A stretch of DNA of 57,840 nt from Aquabacterium sp. (GCF_021768455.1 NZ_JAIZVX010000006.1:1-57840); one strand, 5' to 3'. Shown: positions 32,527-43,504, counted from the stretch's first letter. A program made the numbers and translations. Notes: generated by a model not told the origin, from the sequence alone.

Positions 32527-33347
32527 GGAAGCAAGCTGTGGCCTATGTCATGGGCCACTACTGCATCAGTCAACGTCGGGCCTGCACGCTCATCAAACTG
32601 TCGCGCAGCACGCTGTACTACCAGCCTGTTCGCGACCCTAGGCCAGAACTGCGACTTCGCATGAAGGAGCTGGCACAAACCCGAATCCGCTACGGGTATC
32701 GGCGTCTTCATGTTTTGCTCAAACGCGAAGGCTGGCAACTGGGGCGCAAGCAGTGTTACCGCATCTACCGTGAGGAAGAGCTGCAACTGCGCTCCAAGCT
32801 GCCCAAGCGTCGCAAGATGGTCATACAACGTCGACAGCGCTTTGCAGCTACGAGACCCGGTGAGGTCTGGTCAATGGATTTCGTGGCCGATCAGTTCGGC
32901 AATGGGGGCAAGTTCAGAATTTTGACGGTGGTCGATGTCTTCAGTCGGCAAGCGCTGGCAGTCGACGCGGGCTTGAGACTCCGAGGTGAACATGTGGTTG
33001 AGACGCTCAACCGCTTGGTGCGATGGCATGGCGCACCCAAAGTTGTCTTCGCCGACAACGGCAGCGAGTTCACTGGCCGTCTGATGGACATGTGGGCCTA
33101 CCACCATGGGGTGCGATTGGACTTCAGCAGACCCGGCAAACCAACGGACAACAGCTTTGTAGATACCTTCAACGGCAGCCATCAGGGATGAGTGCCTGAA
33201 CGTGAACTGGTTTGCCTTGTTGGACGAGGCTCAACGGCTTTTAGAGGCTTGGCGAAGGGACTACAACGAGAGCCGACCTCACAGTGCTCTCGACTACCTG
33301 ACGCCCGCTGAATACGCCCGTAAGATCAAGGAGTTGGAGCCTGCCTA
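32508..33347 (+). pseudogene. IS3-family transposase OrfB (element 1), frameshifted
   Basis: The integrase core is recognisable: the first Asp in WSMDFVADQF, the second in FADNGSEF. At the position exactly 35 residues after the second Asp, where the DDE Glu should stand (normally E before TFNG or SFNG), the sequence has Asp (FVDTFNG). Five codons later one extra A at about 33181 shifts the frame, giving a stop at 33189-33191. The original frame resumes as RDECLNVNWF and continues to NESRPHSALDYLTPAEYARK and a stop at 33345-33347. Translated as it stands, the protein lacks its C-terminus, so this copy should not transpose on its own. Confidence 0.87.
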
Positions 33348-33457
33348 GTGGCTCCTTGAACAGCCCGGACTATCGGTACGGCTGGCTCGGCAAATGGGAT
33401 CGGATCAACCCTTGGGCCTCTCTCCAACTGATTGGAATGGCTGGAGGGGGCAGGTCA

Positions 33458-33702
33458 AGGGCACGATCCAGGGTGGCAAGCGCAGGCCGGGTCGTTTCCA
33501 GGAATCGTTGCCCCTCATCCGTCAGCGACAGGCTGCGCGTGGTCCGGTTCAGCAGCCGCACCCCGAGGTGCTCTTCCAACTGCAGCAAGGCCTGGCTCGC
33601 CGCCTGAGCCGTCACGCCTTGCGACAGCGCAGCCTTGCGGATACTGCCCAACTCGACGGCCCTCGCCAACGTGGCGATGGCCCTTAACTCATTGATGGCC
33701 AT
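33458..33702 (-). pseudogene. LysR-family regulator, 3' two-thirds lost at the IS junction
   Basis: About 82 codons remain: MAINELRAIATLARAVELGS, then IRKAALSQGVTAQAASQALLQ and LEEHLGVRLLNRTTRSLSLT, a complete winged helix-turn-helix, ending near ATLDRALDLP where element 1 begins. In the present sequence the frame runs 29 codons into the IS and stops at 33370. The effector-binding domain is gone and is not found on the other side of the element. It is divergent from the MFS gene across a 105-bp gap with a perfect LysR-type operator, so it was presumably the regulator of the operon to its right. Confidence 0.8.
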
Positions 33703-33742
33703 AACTATTTTCAAGAAGATGAAGGTGTTAATTTAAACATCT

Positions 33743-33761
33743 GCTTGAATATGGTTCAAGC
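33743..33761. promoter_or_regulatory. LysR-type operator (T-N11-A palindrome) upstream of the MFS operon
   Basis: GCTTGAATATGGTTCAAGC has perfect 7-bp arms around a 5-nt centre and contains T-N11-A, the LysR-box signature. It lies between the truncated lysR gene and the MFS start, in an AT-rich promoter region (TTAATTTAAAC at 33728-33738). Confidence 0.7.
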
Positions 33762-33807
33762 ATTTGTCATCTAGTTGATTGAAAGAGGTGTGCCTAAAGT
33801 TCCGGAC

Positions 33808-36247
<2,440 letters not shown>

Positions 36248-36279
36248 AACCTAGAACCACCTTTCTGGAACATTCCCCC

Positions 36280-37344
36280 ATGAGCTATCCCGTCAAGAGC
36301 TACGCAGCCCAATCCCCGACTGGCCCCCTCGGCCTGTTCCAATTCGACCGCCGCAGCCCGCGCGCTGACGACGTGGTCATCGATATCCTGTATTGCGGCG
36401 TCTGCCACTCGGATGTGCACAACGTGCGCAACGACTGGGGCAATGCGAAGTACCCGATGGTGCCGGGCCATGAAATCGTCGGACGCGTGTTGGAGGTTGG
36501 TCCCGAAGTCACCCGCTTCAAGGCGGGTGACCGCGTCGGTGTGGGTTGCATGGTCGAGTCCTGCCGCCACTGCGGCGCCTGCGGCAAGGGCTGGGAGCAG
36601 TATTGCGAGAACGGGGCGACCTACACCTACAACGGCACGGACCCAGTCGACGGCACGCGCACGCAAGGTGGCTACAGCGAAAAGGTCGTGGTGGCCGAGC
36701 ATTTCGTGCTGAAGGTGCCGGACGCGCTGGACCTGGCCGGTGCCGCGCCGCTGCTGTGCGCCGGCATCACCACGTACTCGCCGCTGCGCCATTGGAACGT
36801 CGTTCCCGGCAGCAAGGTGGGCATTGTCGGCCTGGGCGGTCTCGGCCACATGGGCCTCAAGCTTGCCAAAGCCATGGGCGCGGAGGTCACCCTCTTCAGC
36901 CGCTCACCGGGCAAAGAGGCCGATGCGCGCCGTCTGGGTGCGGACCACATCGTCATCTCTACCGACCCGGCCCAAATGGCCGCCGTGGCCGGCCGATTCG
37001 ACCTCATCATCGACACGGTGCCCTACAAGCACGATGTGAACCCCTATGTGCCTACGCTGGCCTCAGGCGGCACCATCGTCATGGTCGGCTACCTTGGCCC
37101 CCTGGAAGACTTCAACACCGGCCCGCTGGTCTTCAGCCGCAAGGGGCTGGCCGGCTCGCTGATTGGCGGCATCGCTGAAACCCAGGAGATGCTGGACTTC
37201 TGCGGCCAGCACGGCATCCACTCGGACATTGAAGTCATCCGCATCCAGGACATCAACGAGTCCTACGAGCGCATGCTCCGGTCGGACGTGAAGTACCGCT
37301 TCGTGATCGACATGGCTTCGCTCAGGCAAGAGGTGGCGGCATGA
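36280..37344 (+). CDS. Zinc-dependent alcohol dehydrogenase (YahK/cinnamyl-alcohol type)
   Basis: A 354-residue medium-chain dehydrogenase. Catalytic zinc ligands: Cys in CGVCHSDVHNVRNDWG (about 40-55), His-Glu in PGHEIVGRV, and a later Cys in LLCAGIT. Structural zinc Cys cluster CRHCGACGKGWEQYC is at about 94-108. The cofactor motif is GIVGLGGLGHMGLKLAKAMG. It is NADPH-dependent by family and acts on aldehydes. It starts 32 bp after the aldo/keto reductase and overlaps the next gene by 4 bp. Confidence 0.93.
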   Translation: MSYPVKSYAAQSPTGPLGLFQFDRRSPRADDVVIDILYCGVCHSDVHNVRNDWGNAKYPMVPGHEIVGRVLEVGPEVTRFKAGDRVGVGCMVESCRHCGACGKGWEQYCENGATYTYNGTDPVDGTRTQGGYSEKVVVAEHFVLKVPDALDLAGAAPLLCAGITTYSPLRHWNVVPGSKVGIVGLGGLGHMGLKLAKAMGAEVTLFSRSPGKEADARRLGADHIVISTDPAQMAAVAGRFDLIIDTVPYKHDVNPYVPTLASGGTIVMVGYLGPLEDFNTGPLVFSRKGLAGSLIGGIAETQEMLDFCGQHGIHSDIEVIRIQDINESYERMLRSDVKYRFVIDMASLRQEVAA

Positions 37345-38141
37345 CCGAAGCAGCCACGACGCCGGTGCTGAAGGTCCTGGTCGTGGGCGCCACCGGCAGC
37401 ATCGGGCGGCTCGTGGTCGAGCAGGCGCTGGGTCGCGGCCACACGGTACGTGCGCTGGTCCGGGACGCGGCGCGCGCTCGATCACTGCCTGCCGCCGCGC
37501 TGCGTGTGGTCGCGGACCTGACCAAGGCGGACACGCTTGTGTCCGCAGTCGCGGACATCGACGCCATCGTTTTCACGCATGGCTCCGACGGCGGTGGAAA
37601 GCAGGGGGCCGAGCAGGTGGATTACGGCGCGGTCCGCAACGTCTTGCAGGCCCTGGGCGGCCGCCCTGTGCGCATAGCCCTGATGACATCCATCGGCACC
37701 ACCAACCGCACCGGTGCCTACAACCGGTCGACGCAAGCGCATGACTGGAAGCGCCGAGGCGAACGCCTGGTGCGAGCCAGCGGCATGCCCTACACCATCG
37801 TTCGCCCAGGGTGGTTCGACTACAACGCCGCGGATCAGCATCGCCTGGTTTTCCTGCAGGGCGACAAGCGCCATGCCGGCGACCCCAGCGACGGTGTCGT
37901 CGCACGGCTGCAGATCGCGCAGGTCCTGGTGCACAGCCTGACATCCGCGCCAGCCACGGGCAAGACCCTGGAACTGGTGGCCGAGCGCGGTTCGGCCCAA
38001 GAGGACCTGGACAGATTGTTTGGCGCGCTGCTGGCCGACCGTCCCAGGGCGCTCGACGCCATCCTCGACGAGGCCAACATGCCGTTGGAGTCTGAGCCTG
38101 CACGTGTTCGTGAGGACTACGGCCAAGTGGCCACCGCCTGA
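37341..38141 (+). CDS. NAD(P)H-binding NmrA/SDR-a5-like protein
   Basis: A 266-residue atypical SDR. N-terminal cofactor motif VLVVGATGSIGRLVVEQALG is at about 12-31; ALVRD (Arg suggests NADPH) follows. The canonical catalytic Tyr-x3-Lys is not clearly present; the corresponding region reads TRPGWFDYN-like (VRPGWFDYN), as in NmrA-type proteins. It overlaps the alcohol dehydrogenase stop as ATGA. Confidence 0.86.
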   Translation: MTEAATTPVLKVLVVGATGSIGRLVVEQALGRGHTVRALVRDAARARSLPAAALRVVADLTKADTLVSAVADIDAIVFTHGSDGGGKQGAEQVDYGAVRNVLQALGGRPVRIALMTSIGTTNRTGAYNRSTQAHDWKRRGERLVRASGMPYTIVRPGWFDYNAADQHRLVFLQGDKRHAGDPSDGVVARLQIAQVLVHSLTSAPATGKTLELVAERGSAQEDLDRLFGALLADRPRALDAILDEANMPLESEPARVREDYGQVATA

Positions 38142-38203
38142 TCTCATCGGTGGCGCTGGCCCAGCTGGCGCGACCGGACAGCCAAGCAACAAGGAACTAC
38201 CTT

Positions 38204-39019
38204 ATGAAATCCATCGTCACAGCCGCTGCCATGGCCCTGTCCGTGCTCGACCCGGCGGTTGCCGCCGGCACTGAACTGCAAATCAGCCGTGCAGGCAGCC
38301 GGGCCGCCTACATCGCCCCTGAACAGAATTTCACCGGCAAGGTCAGCGTCGAGATGCTGCAGACCCCCAGCGGCGAGGAACGCGCCTCTGCCGGCTCGGT
38401 GAGCTTCACGCCCGGGGCGCGCACGGCCTGGCACAGTCATCCGCTCGGTCAGACCCTCATCGTTACCGCAGGCATCGGCCGCATTCAGCGGTGGGGCGGG
38501 CCGGTGGAGGAAATTCGCGTCGGCGATGTGGTTCACATTCCTCCCCACGTCAAGCATTGGCATGGCGCCGCGCCGGACAGCGCGATGACCCATATCGCCA
38601 TCACCGAGATGCTCAATGGCAGCGCTGCCGATTGGATGGAGCAAGTGCCCGAGGAGCAGTATCGCGTCGCGCCGGCCACCGTGGTCAAGGCGGCGGGCGC
38701 TCAGCCCAGTCAGGGGCAGACGCTGTTCGGCGACATCGCACCGAAGTTCGCCCAGCTCACCGACGAGGTGCTGTTCGGCGATGTCTGGGCCCGTCCCGGG
38801 CTGTCCCGGCGGGATCGCAGCCTGGCGACGGTGAGCGCACTGACCGCCATGTACCGCCCGGAACAGTTGAAGGGGCACCTGGCCCTGGCGCGCCAGAACG
38901 GGCTGTCGGAAGCTGAGTTGGTCGAGGTGCTGACGCACCTGGCCTTTTACGCGGGCTGGCCCAACACGGTGACCGCCATCGGTGTGGCGCGCGACGTCTT
39001 CTCCCAGCCCAAGCCCTGA
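38204..39019 (+). CDS. Exported cupin plus carboxymuconolactone-decarboxylase-like fusion
   Basis: A 271-residue protein. A short signal peptide (to about residue 21, PAVAAG) precedes a cupin domain with metal-binding motif 1 GARTAWHSHPLGQTLIVTAG (about 68-87) and motif 2 GDVVHIPPHVKHWHG (about 105-119). The C-terminal part (about 185-265) is a CMD-like helical domain with QLKGHLALARQNGLSEAELV and HLAFYAGWPN; the peroxidatic Cys pair of AhpD-like members is absent. ATG 38204 has AAGGA upstream. Similar fusions are common beside aldo/keto reductase genes in proteobacteria. Confidence 0.87.
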   Translation: MKSIVTAAAMALSVLDPAVAAGTELQISRAGSRAAYIAPEQNFTGKVSVEMLQTPSGEERASAGSVSFTPGARTAWHSHPLGQTLIVTAGIGRIQRWGGPVEEIRVGDVVHIPPHVKHWHGAAPDSAMTHIAITEMLNGSAADWMEQVPEEQYRVAPATVVKAAGAQPSQGQTLFGDIAPKFAQLTDEVLFGDVWARPGLSRRDRSLATVSALTAMYRPEQLKGHLALARQNGLSEAELVEVLTHLAFYAGWPNTVTAIGVARDVFSQPKP

Positions 39020-39046
39020 CACCCATCTGCAACTCGGGAACGCATC

Positions 39047-39520
39047 ATGAGCACGCTCAACGTCAACGGCAAAGTCCACCAGGTCGATATCGACCCCGGC
39101 ACGCCCATTCTCTGGGTCTTGCGGGACAGCCTGGGCATGACCGGCACCAAGTTCGGCTGCGGTGCGGCCCTGTGTGGCGCCTGCACCGTGCACCTGGACG
39201 GCCAGGCGATTCGCGCCTGCGTCACGCCGGTTTCGGCCGTCGCAGGCCGGCGCATCACGACGGTCGAAGCCGTGACTGACGGTCGGGACCGCGTGGGCGC
39301 GGCGGTGCATGCGGCCTGGGTGAAGCATGACGTGGCGCAGTGCGGCTATTGCCAGAGTGGTCAGATCATGACGGCCACGGCCTTCCTGGCTTCGCTGCCC
39401 AAGGGGCGTTTGCCCACAGCCGAAGAAATTGACTCGGCGATGTCCGGGAACATCTGCCGTTGTGGCACCTATGACCGCATCCGTGCCGCAGTTGCCGATG
39501 CCGCCAGGGCCATGGCCTGA
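39047..39520 (+). CDS. iorA: (2Fe-2S)-binding subunit of an isoquinoline-1-oxidoreductase-type dehydrogenase (IorA-like)
   Basis: A 157-residue small subunit of the xanthine-oxidase superfamily. The N-terminal plant-ferredoxin cluster is GCGAALCGACTVHLDG (about 39-54), with a further Cys in IRAC. The C-terminal cluster is in QCGYCQSGQIM (about 98-108) and NICRCGTYDRI (about 135-145). It passes electrons from the molybdenum subunit encoded 10 bp downstream. Confidence 0.93.
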   Translation: MSTLNVNGKVHQVDIDPGTPILWVLRDSLGMTGTKFGCGAALCGACTVHLDGQAIRACVTPVSAVAGRRITTVEAVTDGRDRVGAAVHAAWVKHDVAQCGYCQSGQIMTATAFLASLPKGRLPTAEEIDSAMSGNICRCGTYDRIRAAVADAARAMA

Positions 39521-39530
39521 AGGAGCCCTC

Positions 39531-41762
39531 ATGCAACCCGAAACCTTCATCGGCGAGCTGCCGCCCGCCTTGCGACAGCTGATCGAGCGCGAAGTCCCCG
39601 AGGGTCCGATGCCCAGACGCCAGTTTCTGAAGTTGTCCGGCGCCACCGGTCTGGCACTTGGCGCGTTCCCGGTGCTCGCCACGGCGCAGACAGCCGGTGC
39701 TGCGCCCGCGCTGAAGCCGACGCAGCAACCCTCGGCCTTTGTCGAGATTGCACCGGACGGTGGGGTGACCGTGGTGGTCAATCGCCTGGAATTCGGCCAG
39801 GGCGTGCAGACCGCGCTGCCGCTGATCCTGGCCGAGGAGCTCGACGCCGACTGGTCGCGCGTGCATAGCCGGCTGGGTGACAGCGCACCGGCCTACGTCG
39901 ATCCCATCTCGGGACTGCACCTGACCGGCGGCTCTTCGAGCATCCGCAACAGCTACACCCAGTACCGCGAGCTGGGAGCCCGTGCGCGGGCCATGCTCGT
40001 GGCTGCAGCGTCCGCCCGCTGGCAGGTGCCGGCGGCGCAGCTGCGCACGCAAGCGGGTCGCGTGCTCGGGCCTGGTGGCCGCAGCGCAGGCTACGGCGAA
40101 CTGGCTGCGGCCGCGATGACCCAGCCGGTGCCAACCGAGGTGCGTCTGAAGAACCCAGAGGACTTCCGCCTCATCGGGCATGCCACCACGCGCCTGGATG
40201 CCCAGGCCAAGAGCAGTGGACGTCAGAGCTTCGGCATTGACGTGCGCCTGCCCGGCATGCTCACGGCGGTCGTGGCCCGGCCGCCTGTTTTCGGCGCGAA
40301 GCTTCGCTCGGTGGACGATGCTGCGACAAAGGCCATCAAGGGGGTGAAGGGGGTGTTCCGAATTGCGCTGGACCGGGGTGCAGAGGGCGTGGCGGTGCTT
40401 GCCGACGGCTACTGGCCGGCCAAGCAGGGCCGCGATGCGCTGAAACTGGACTGGGACACGACCGGGCCTGAGAAGGTGGACAGCGCGCGCCAGCTCGCGC
40501 TGTACCGTGAACTGGCCCGGCAGCCCGGTGCCCGCCACTTCGACGCCGATATGGCGCCGCTGGCCGCTGCGCCCCAGACCCTCGAAGCCGAGTTTGCCTT
40601 TCCCTACCTCGCTCATGCGGCCATGGAGCCACTGAACTGCACCGTGCAACTCGCCGATGCCGGTGCCGAGCTGTGGACCGGCTCGCAAATGCCAGGCCTG
40701 GACGCCAGCACCGCGGCCCAGGTGCTGGGGCTCAAGCCCGAGCAGGTGCGTATTCATGTGCAGTCCTCGGGCGGCGGGTTCGGCCGGCGCGCCATGGGCA
40801 ATCGCGACTATGTGGTCGACGCGTGCCGCATCGCCCAAGCTGCGCGCCAGGCAGGGCATGCAGCGCCGATCCGGCTGGTCTGGAGCCGCGAGGACGACAT
40901 GAAAGGTGGGTTTTACCGGCCGATGCACCTGCACCGCGCGCGCATCGGTTTCGATGAGCGGGGCAGGGTGCTGGCTTGGGATCACGTGATCGTCGCCCAA
41001 TCCATCACCGACGGCACGATGTTCGGCAACTTCATGATCAAGGGCGGCATCGATCGAACGGCTGTCGAAGGCATGCGCGATCCCTATCCGTTGCCCATGC
41101 GGCTGACGGTGCATCACCCGAAGCTCAATGTGCCCGTGCACTGGTGGCGCAGCGTCGGCAGCACGCATACCGCCTTCGTGATGGAGACCCTGATCGACGA
41201 GATTGCCCGTCGAACGAAGCAGGACCCCGTGGCCTACCGACTGACCCTGTGGGGTGAGCAGAACGCCCGACACCGCGCTGCCCTGCAGCTGGCTGTGGAC
41301 AAGAGCGGCTATGGCAAGCGAGCCTTGCCCGAGGGGCGGGCTTGGGGCGTGGCGGTTCACCAGGCCTTCGGCTCGGTGGTGGCCTATGTCGTCGAGGCCT
41401 CTGTCGCTGAGGGAGGTCCGGTGCTGCACCGGGTGACCGCGGGGGTGCACTGCAACCTCGCGGTGAATCCGCGCACCGTTGAAGCCCAGGTTCAGGGGGC
41501 GGCCATGATGGGCCTGTCCATGTGCCTGCCGGGCTCGGCCATCACGCTCAAGGACGGCGTCGTCGAGCAAAGCAATTTTGGCGACTACACGGTCGCGCGC
41601 ATGACCGACGCCCCGTCGTTCGACGTGCACATCGTCCCCAGCGCCGACGCGCCGACCGGCATGGGCGAACCCGGCCTGCCGCCCCTGGCGCCAGCCTTTG
41701 CGAACGCCATCGCACGCCTGACCGGCCAGCCCTTGAGAGAACTTCCGTTCCGCCTGGCCTAA
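39531..41762 (+). CDS. iorB: Molybdopterin-binding aldehyde/isoquinoline dehydrogenase large subunit (IorB-like)
   Basis: A 743-residue large subunit. A twin-arginine signal PRRQFLKLSGATGLALGAF (about 24-42) indicates export of the folded complex to the periplasm. Cofactor-domain motifs include RLEFGQGVQTALPLILAEEL (about 84-103), TGGSSSIRNSY, SSGGGFGRRAMGNRDYVVDA and the late GMGEPGLPPLAPAFANAIAR with the active-site Glu. ATG 39531 follows AAGGAG. It oxidises aldehydes or N-heterocycles by family. No membrane-bound cytochrome c subunit is encoded nearby, so the electron acceptor must come from elsewhere. Confidence 0.92.
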   Translation: MQPETFIGELPPALRQLIEREVPEGPMPRRQFLKLSGATGLALGAFPVLATAQTAGAAPALKPTQQPSAFVEIAPDGGVTVVVNRLEFGQGVQTALPLILAEELDADWSRVHSRLGDSAPAYVDPISGLHLTGGSSSIRNSYTQYRELGARARAMLVAAASARWQVPAAQLRTQAGRVLGPGGRSAGYGELAAAAMTQPVPTEVRLKNPEDFRLIGHATTRLDAQAKSSGRQSFGIDVRLPGMLTAVVARPPVFGAKLRSVDDAATKAIKGVKGVFRIALDRGAEGVAVLADGYWPAKQGRDALKLDWDTTGPEKVDSARQLALYRELARQPGARHFDADMAPLAAAPQTLEAEFAFPYLAHAAMEPLNCTVQLADAGAELWTGSQMPGLDASTAAQVLGLKPEQVRIHVQSSGGGFGRRAMGNRDYVVDACRIAQAARQAGHAAPIRLVWSREDDMKGGFYRPMHLHRARIGFDERGRVLAWDHVIVAQSITDGTMFGNFMIKGGIDRTAVEGMRDPYPLPMRLTVHHPKLNVPVHWWRSVGSTHTAFVMETLIDEIARRTKQDPVAYRLTLWGEQNARHRAALQLAVDKSGYGKRALPEGRAWGVAVHQAFGSVVAYVVEASVAEGGPVLHRVTAGVHCNLAVNPRTVEAQVQGAAMMGLSMCLPGSAITLKDGVVEQSNFGDYTVARMTDAPSFDVHIVPSADAPTGMGEPGLPPLAPAFANAIARLTGQPLRELPFRLA

Positions 41763-41804
41763 GCGCCCAGCATCCCTCAGCCCATTGACATTCAGAAGGA
41801 GCAA

Positions 41805-42653
41805 ATGATGAACAAGGACATCGTGGTCGTGATTGGAGCCGGCTACATCGGCCAGGCTATCGCCCGCCGGGTCGGTGCCGGCAAGCATCTGCTGGTGGCC
41901 AACCATACGCAAGCGGCCTCTGATGCTGCGGCAGAGGTGCTGGCCGACGCCGGCTTCGACGTCAGCACCAGCGTGGTCGACATCTCTCAGCGTGCTTCTG
42001 TAGAAGCCCTGGTCGCGAAGGCCCAGGAACTGGGGCCGATTACCGGCCTCATCCAGGCGGCAGGTCTGTCGCCGTCCCAGGCACCCATTGAGGCCATCCT
42101 GAAAGTCGACCTGTACGGCAACGCTGTGGTGCTGGAGTGCTTCGGCGCAGTGATGGCGCGTGGCGGTTCGGGCGTTGTGATTGCTTCGCAGTCCGGCCAC
42201 CGGTTGCCTGCGCTGAGTCCCGAGCAAGACCATCAACTGGCCATGACGCCGACCGAAGAGCTGCTGCAACTTCCCATGCTGCAACCGGGACAAGTCAAGG
42301 ACACCCTGCATGCCTATCAGCTCTCCAAGCGCGGCAACTCCTTGCGCGTGATGGCCGAGGCCGTGCGGTGGGGCCAGCGCGGCGCCCGCATCAACACCAT
42401 CAGCCCCGGCATCGTGATGACCCCGCTGGCACGCGACGAACTGACCGGCCCGCGTGGCGCCGGCTACCGTCGCATGATCGAGGCGTGCGCGGTCGGACGG
42501 GCGGGAACGCCTGACGAAATCGGCAATGTGGCCGCCCTGCTGATGGGGCCGGACGGGGGCTTCATCACCGGCAGCGACATCTTGATGGATGGCGGCGTGA
42601 CGGCGGCCTACAAGTTCGGCTCGCTCGCGCCAGTAGCTGGCGACCGGACCTGA
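41805..42653 (+). CDS. SDR-family oxidoreductase
   Basis: A 282-residue short-chain dehydrogenase. The cofactor motif is unusual, VVVIGAGYIGQAIARRV (GxGxxG rather than TGxxxGxG). Catalytic residues appear as SQSGHRLP (Ser) and YQLSKRGN (Tyr-x3-Lys), with PGIVMTPLA and ILMDGGVTAAYK at the C-terminus. A stretch of about 30 residues between Ser and Tyr is longer than usual. ATG 41808 is an equally good start relative to AAGGAG. It lies 5 bp before the next gene. Confidence 0.87.
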   Translation: MMNKDIVVVIGAGYIGQAIARRVGAGKHLLVANHTQAASDAAAEVLADAGFDVSTSVVDISQRASVEALVAKAQELGPITGLIQAAGLSPSQAPIEAILKVDLYGNAVVLECFGAVMARGGSGVVIASQSGHRLPALSPEQDHQLAMTPTEELLQLPMLQPGQVKDTLHAYQLSKRGNSLRVMAEAVRWGQRGARINTISPGIVMTPLARDELTGPRGAGYRRMIEACAVGRAGTPDEIGNVAALLMGPDGGFITGSDILMDGGVTAAYKFGSLAPVAGDRT

Positions 42654-42658
42654 TCCCG

Positions 42659-43504
42659 ATGTTCACGATCACGGCCAATAGGTGCGCCACAGCGGCCGGG
42701 ACAATGCTGCTGTCCGTTGCGATGGCCTCTGCTGCCTCTCTCGACTCGGTGCCGCGCGAACACGTCAATAGCATCGGAATGCGCTTCATACGTATCCCAG
42801 CCGGCAGCTTCGAAATGGGCGCCGCCAACGATGACCACGAAGCGGGAGCCAACGAGAAGCCACGGCACTCTGTCACCATCAGCCAGGACTTCTATCTCGG
42901 CCAATTCGAGGTGACGCAAGCCCAATGGGAGGCGGTTATGGGCAGCAGCTCATTCGCGCAGGATCGCTCCAATCCGTTCTATGACCTTCCGGGGATGGCG
43001 GCTCGTTTGAATCACCCGCAGAACCCTGCCACGGTGTCCTGGAACGACGCCCAGCAATTCATCCAGCGACTGAACCAGCGAGAAAGCCACGCCCGTTACC
43101 GTCTGCCCACGGAAGCCGAATGGGAGTACGCGGCGCGAGCCGGCACCAGCTCTGCTTATTCGTTCGGCGACGATCCGCGCCAGCTCTGGCGCCATGCGTG
43201 GTACGGCGAGAACTTCGCCACCGGCTCCACGCACGCCGTGGGTCAGAAGCTGCCCAACCCATGGGGTCTCTACGACGTCCACGGCAACGTGTGGGAGTGG
43301 GTTCAGGACTGGTATGCCGAGCGCTATTCCGCCGCCGCAGTGACCGATCCTGGCGGCCCGACCTCAGGCAGCAGCAAGGTGGTACGTGGAGGTAGTTGGC
43401 ACGAAACCTCTGGTAGCTGGCGCACCTCGTTTCGCAAGCCCTACGCGCCTACCTACCGCGGCATCAGCATCGGCTTTCGCCTGGCAATGAACTTGGAACG
43501 ATGA
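42659..43504 (+). CDS. Exported FGE/SUMF1-fold protein lacking the catalytic cysteines
   Basis: A 281-residue protein with a signal peptide (about 1-26) and the complete formylglycine-generating-enzyme fold: FIRIPAGSFEMGAANDDHEA (about 43-62), FEVTQAQWEAVM, YRLPTEAEWEYAARAG (about 147-162), GNVWEWVQDWY and VVRGGSWHETSGSW, ending YRGISIGFRLAM. The only Cys is in the signal region (residue 9), so the copper-binding Cys pair needed to oxidise sulfatase cysteines is missing. No sulfatase gene is in the window. A binding or structural role in the periplasm is more likely, perhaps linked to the exported molybdenum enzyme. Confidence 0.87.
   Translation: MFTITANRCATAAGTMLLSVAMASAASLDSVPREHVNSIGMRFIRIPAGSFEMGAANDDHEAGANEKPRHSVTISQDFYLGQFEVTQAQWEAVMGSSSFAQDRSNPFYDLPGMAARLNHPQNPATVSWNDAQQFIQRLNQRESHARYRLPTEAEWEYAARAGTSSAYSFGDDPRQLWRHAWYGENFATGSTHAVGQKLPNPWGLYDVHGNVWEWVQDWYAERYSAAAVTDPGGPTSGSSKVVRGGSWHETSGSWRTSFRKPYAPTYRGISIGFRLAMNLER

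Larger units (their letters stand above)
32166..33457 (+). mobile_element. Defective IS3-family insertion sequence (element 1, IS407-like)
   Basis: An element of about 1.29 kb with overlapping orfA and orfB. The right end is placed at 33457, where the outward sequence reads TGACCTGCCCCC on the minus strand. The left end is at 32166 (TGATCTGAGC) or 32171 (TGAGCTCAG). Both ends share a GCCAT about 16-22 bp inside, but the inverted repeats are imperfect. No target duplication is seen (flanks CTGG and AGGG), and the two flanks belong to two different broken genes. The transposase is inactivated by a frameshift and a substitution in the DDE triad. Confidence 0.75.

Noticed and set aside
39366-42311. 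A 981-codon minus-strand frame opposite iorB
   Set aside because: It is a composition artefact opposite a well-supported gene; the translated sequence is low-complexity His/Arg/Gly-rich and has no start context.
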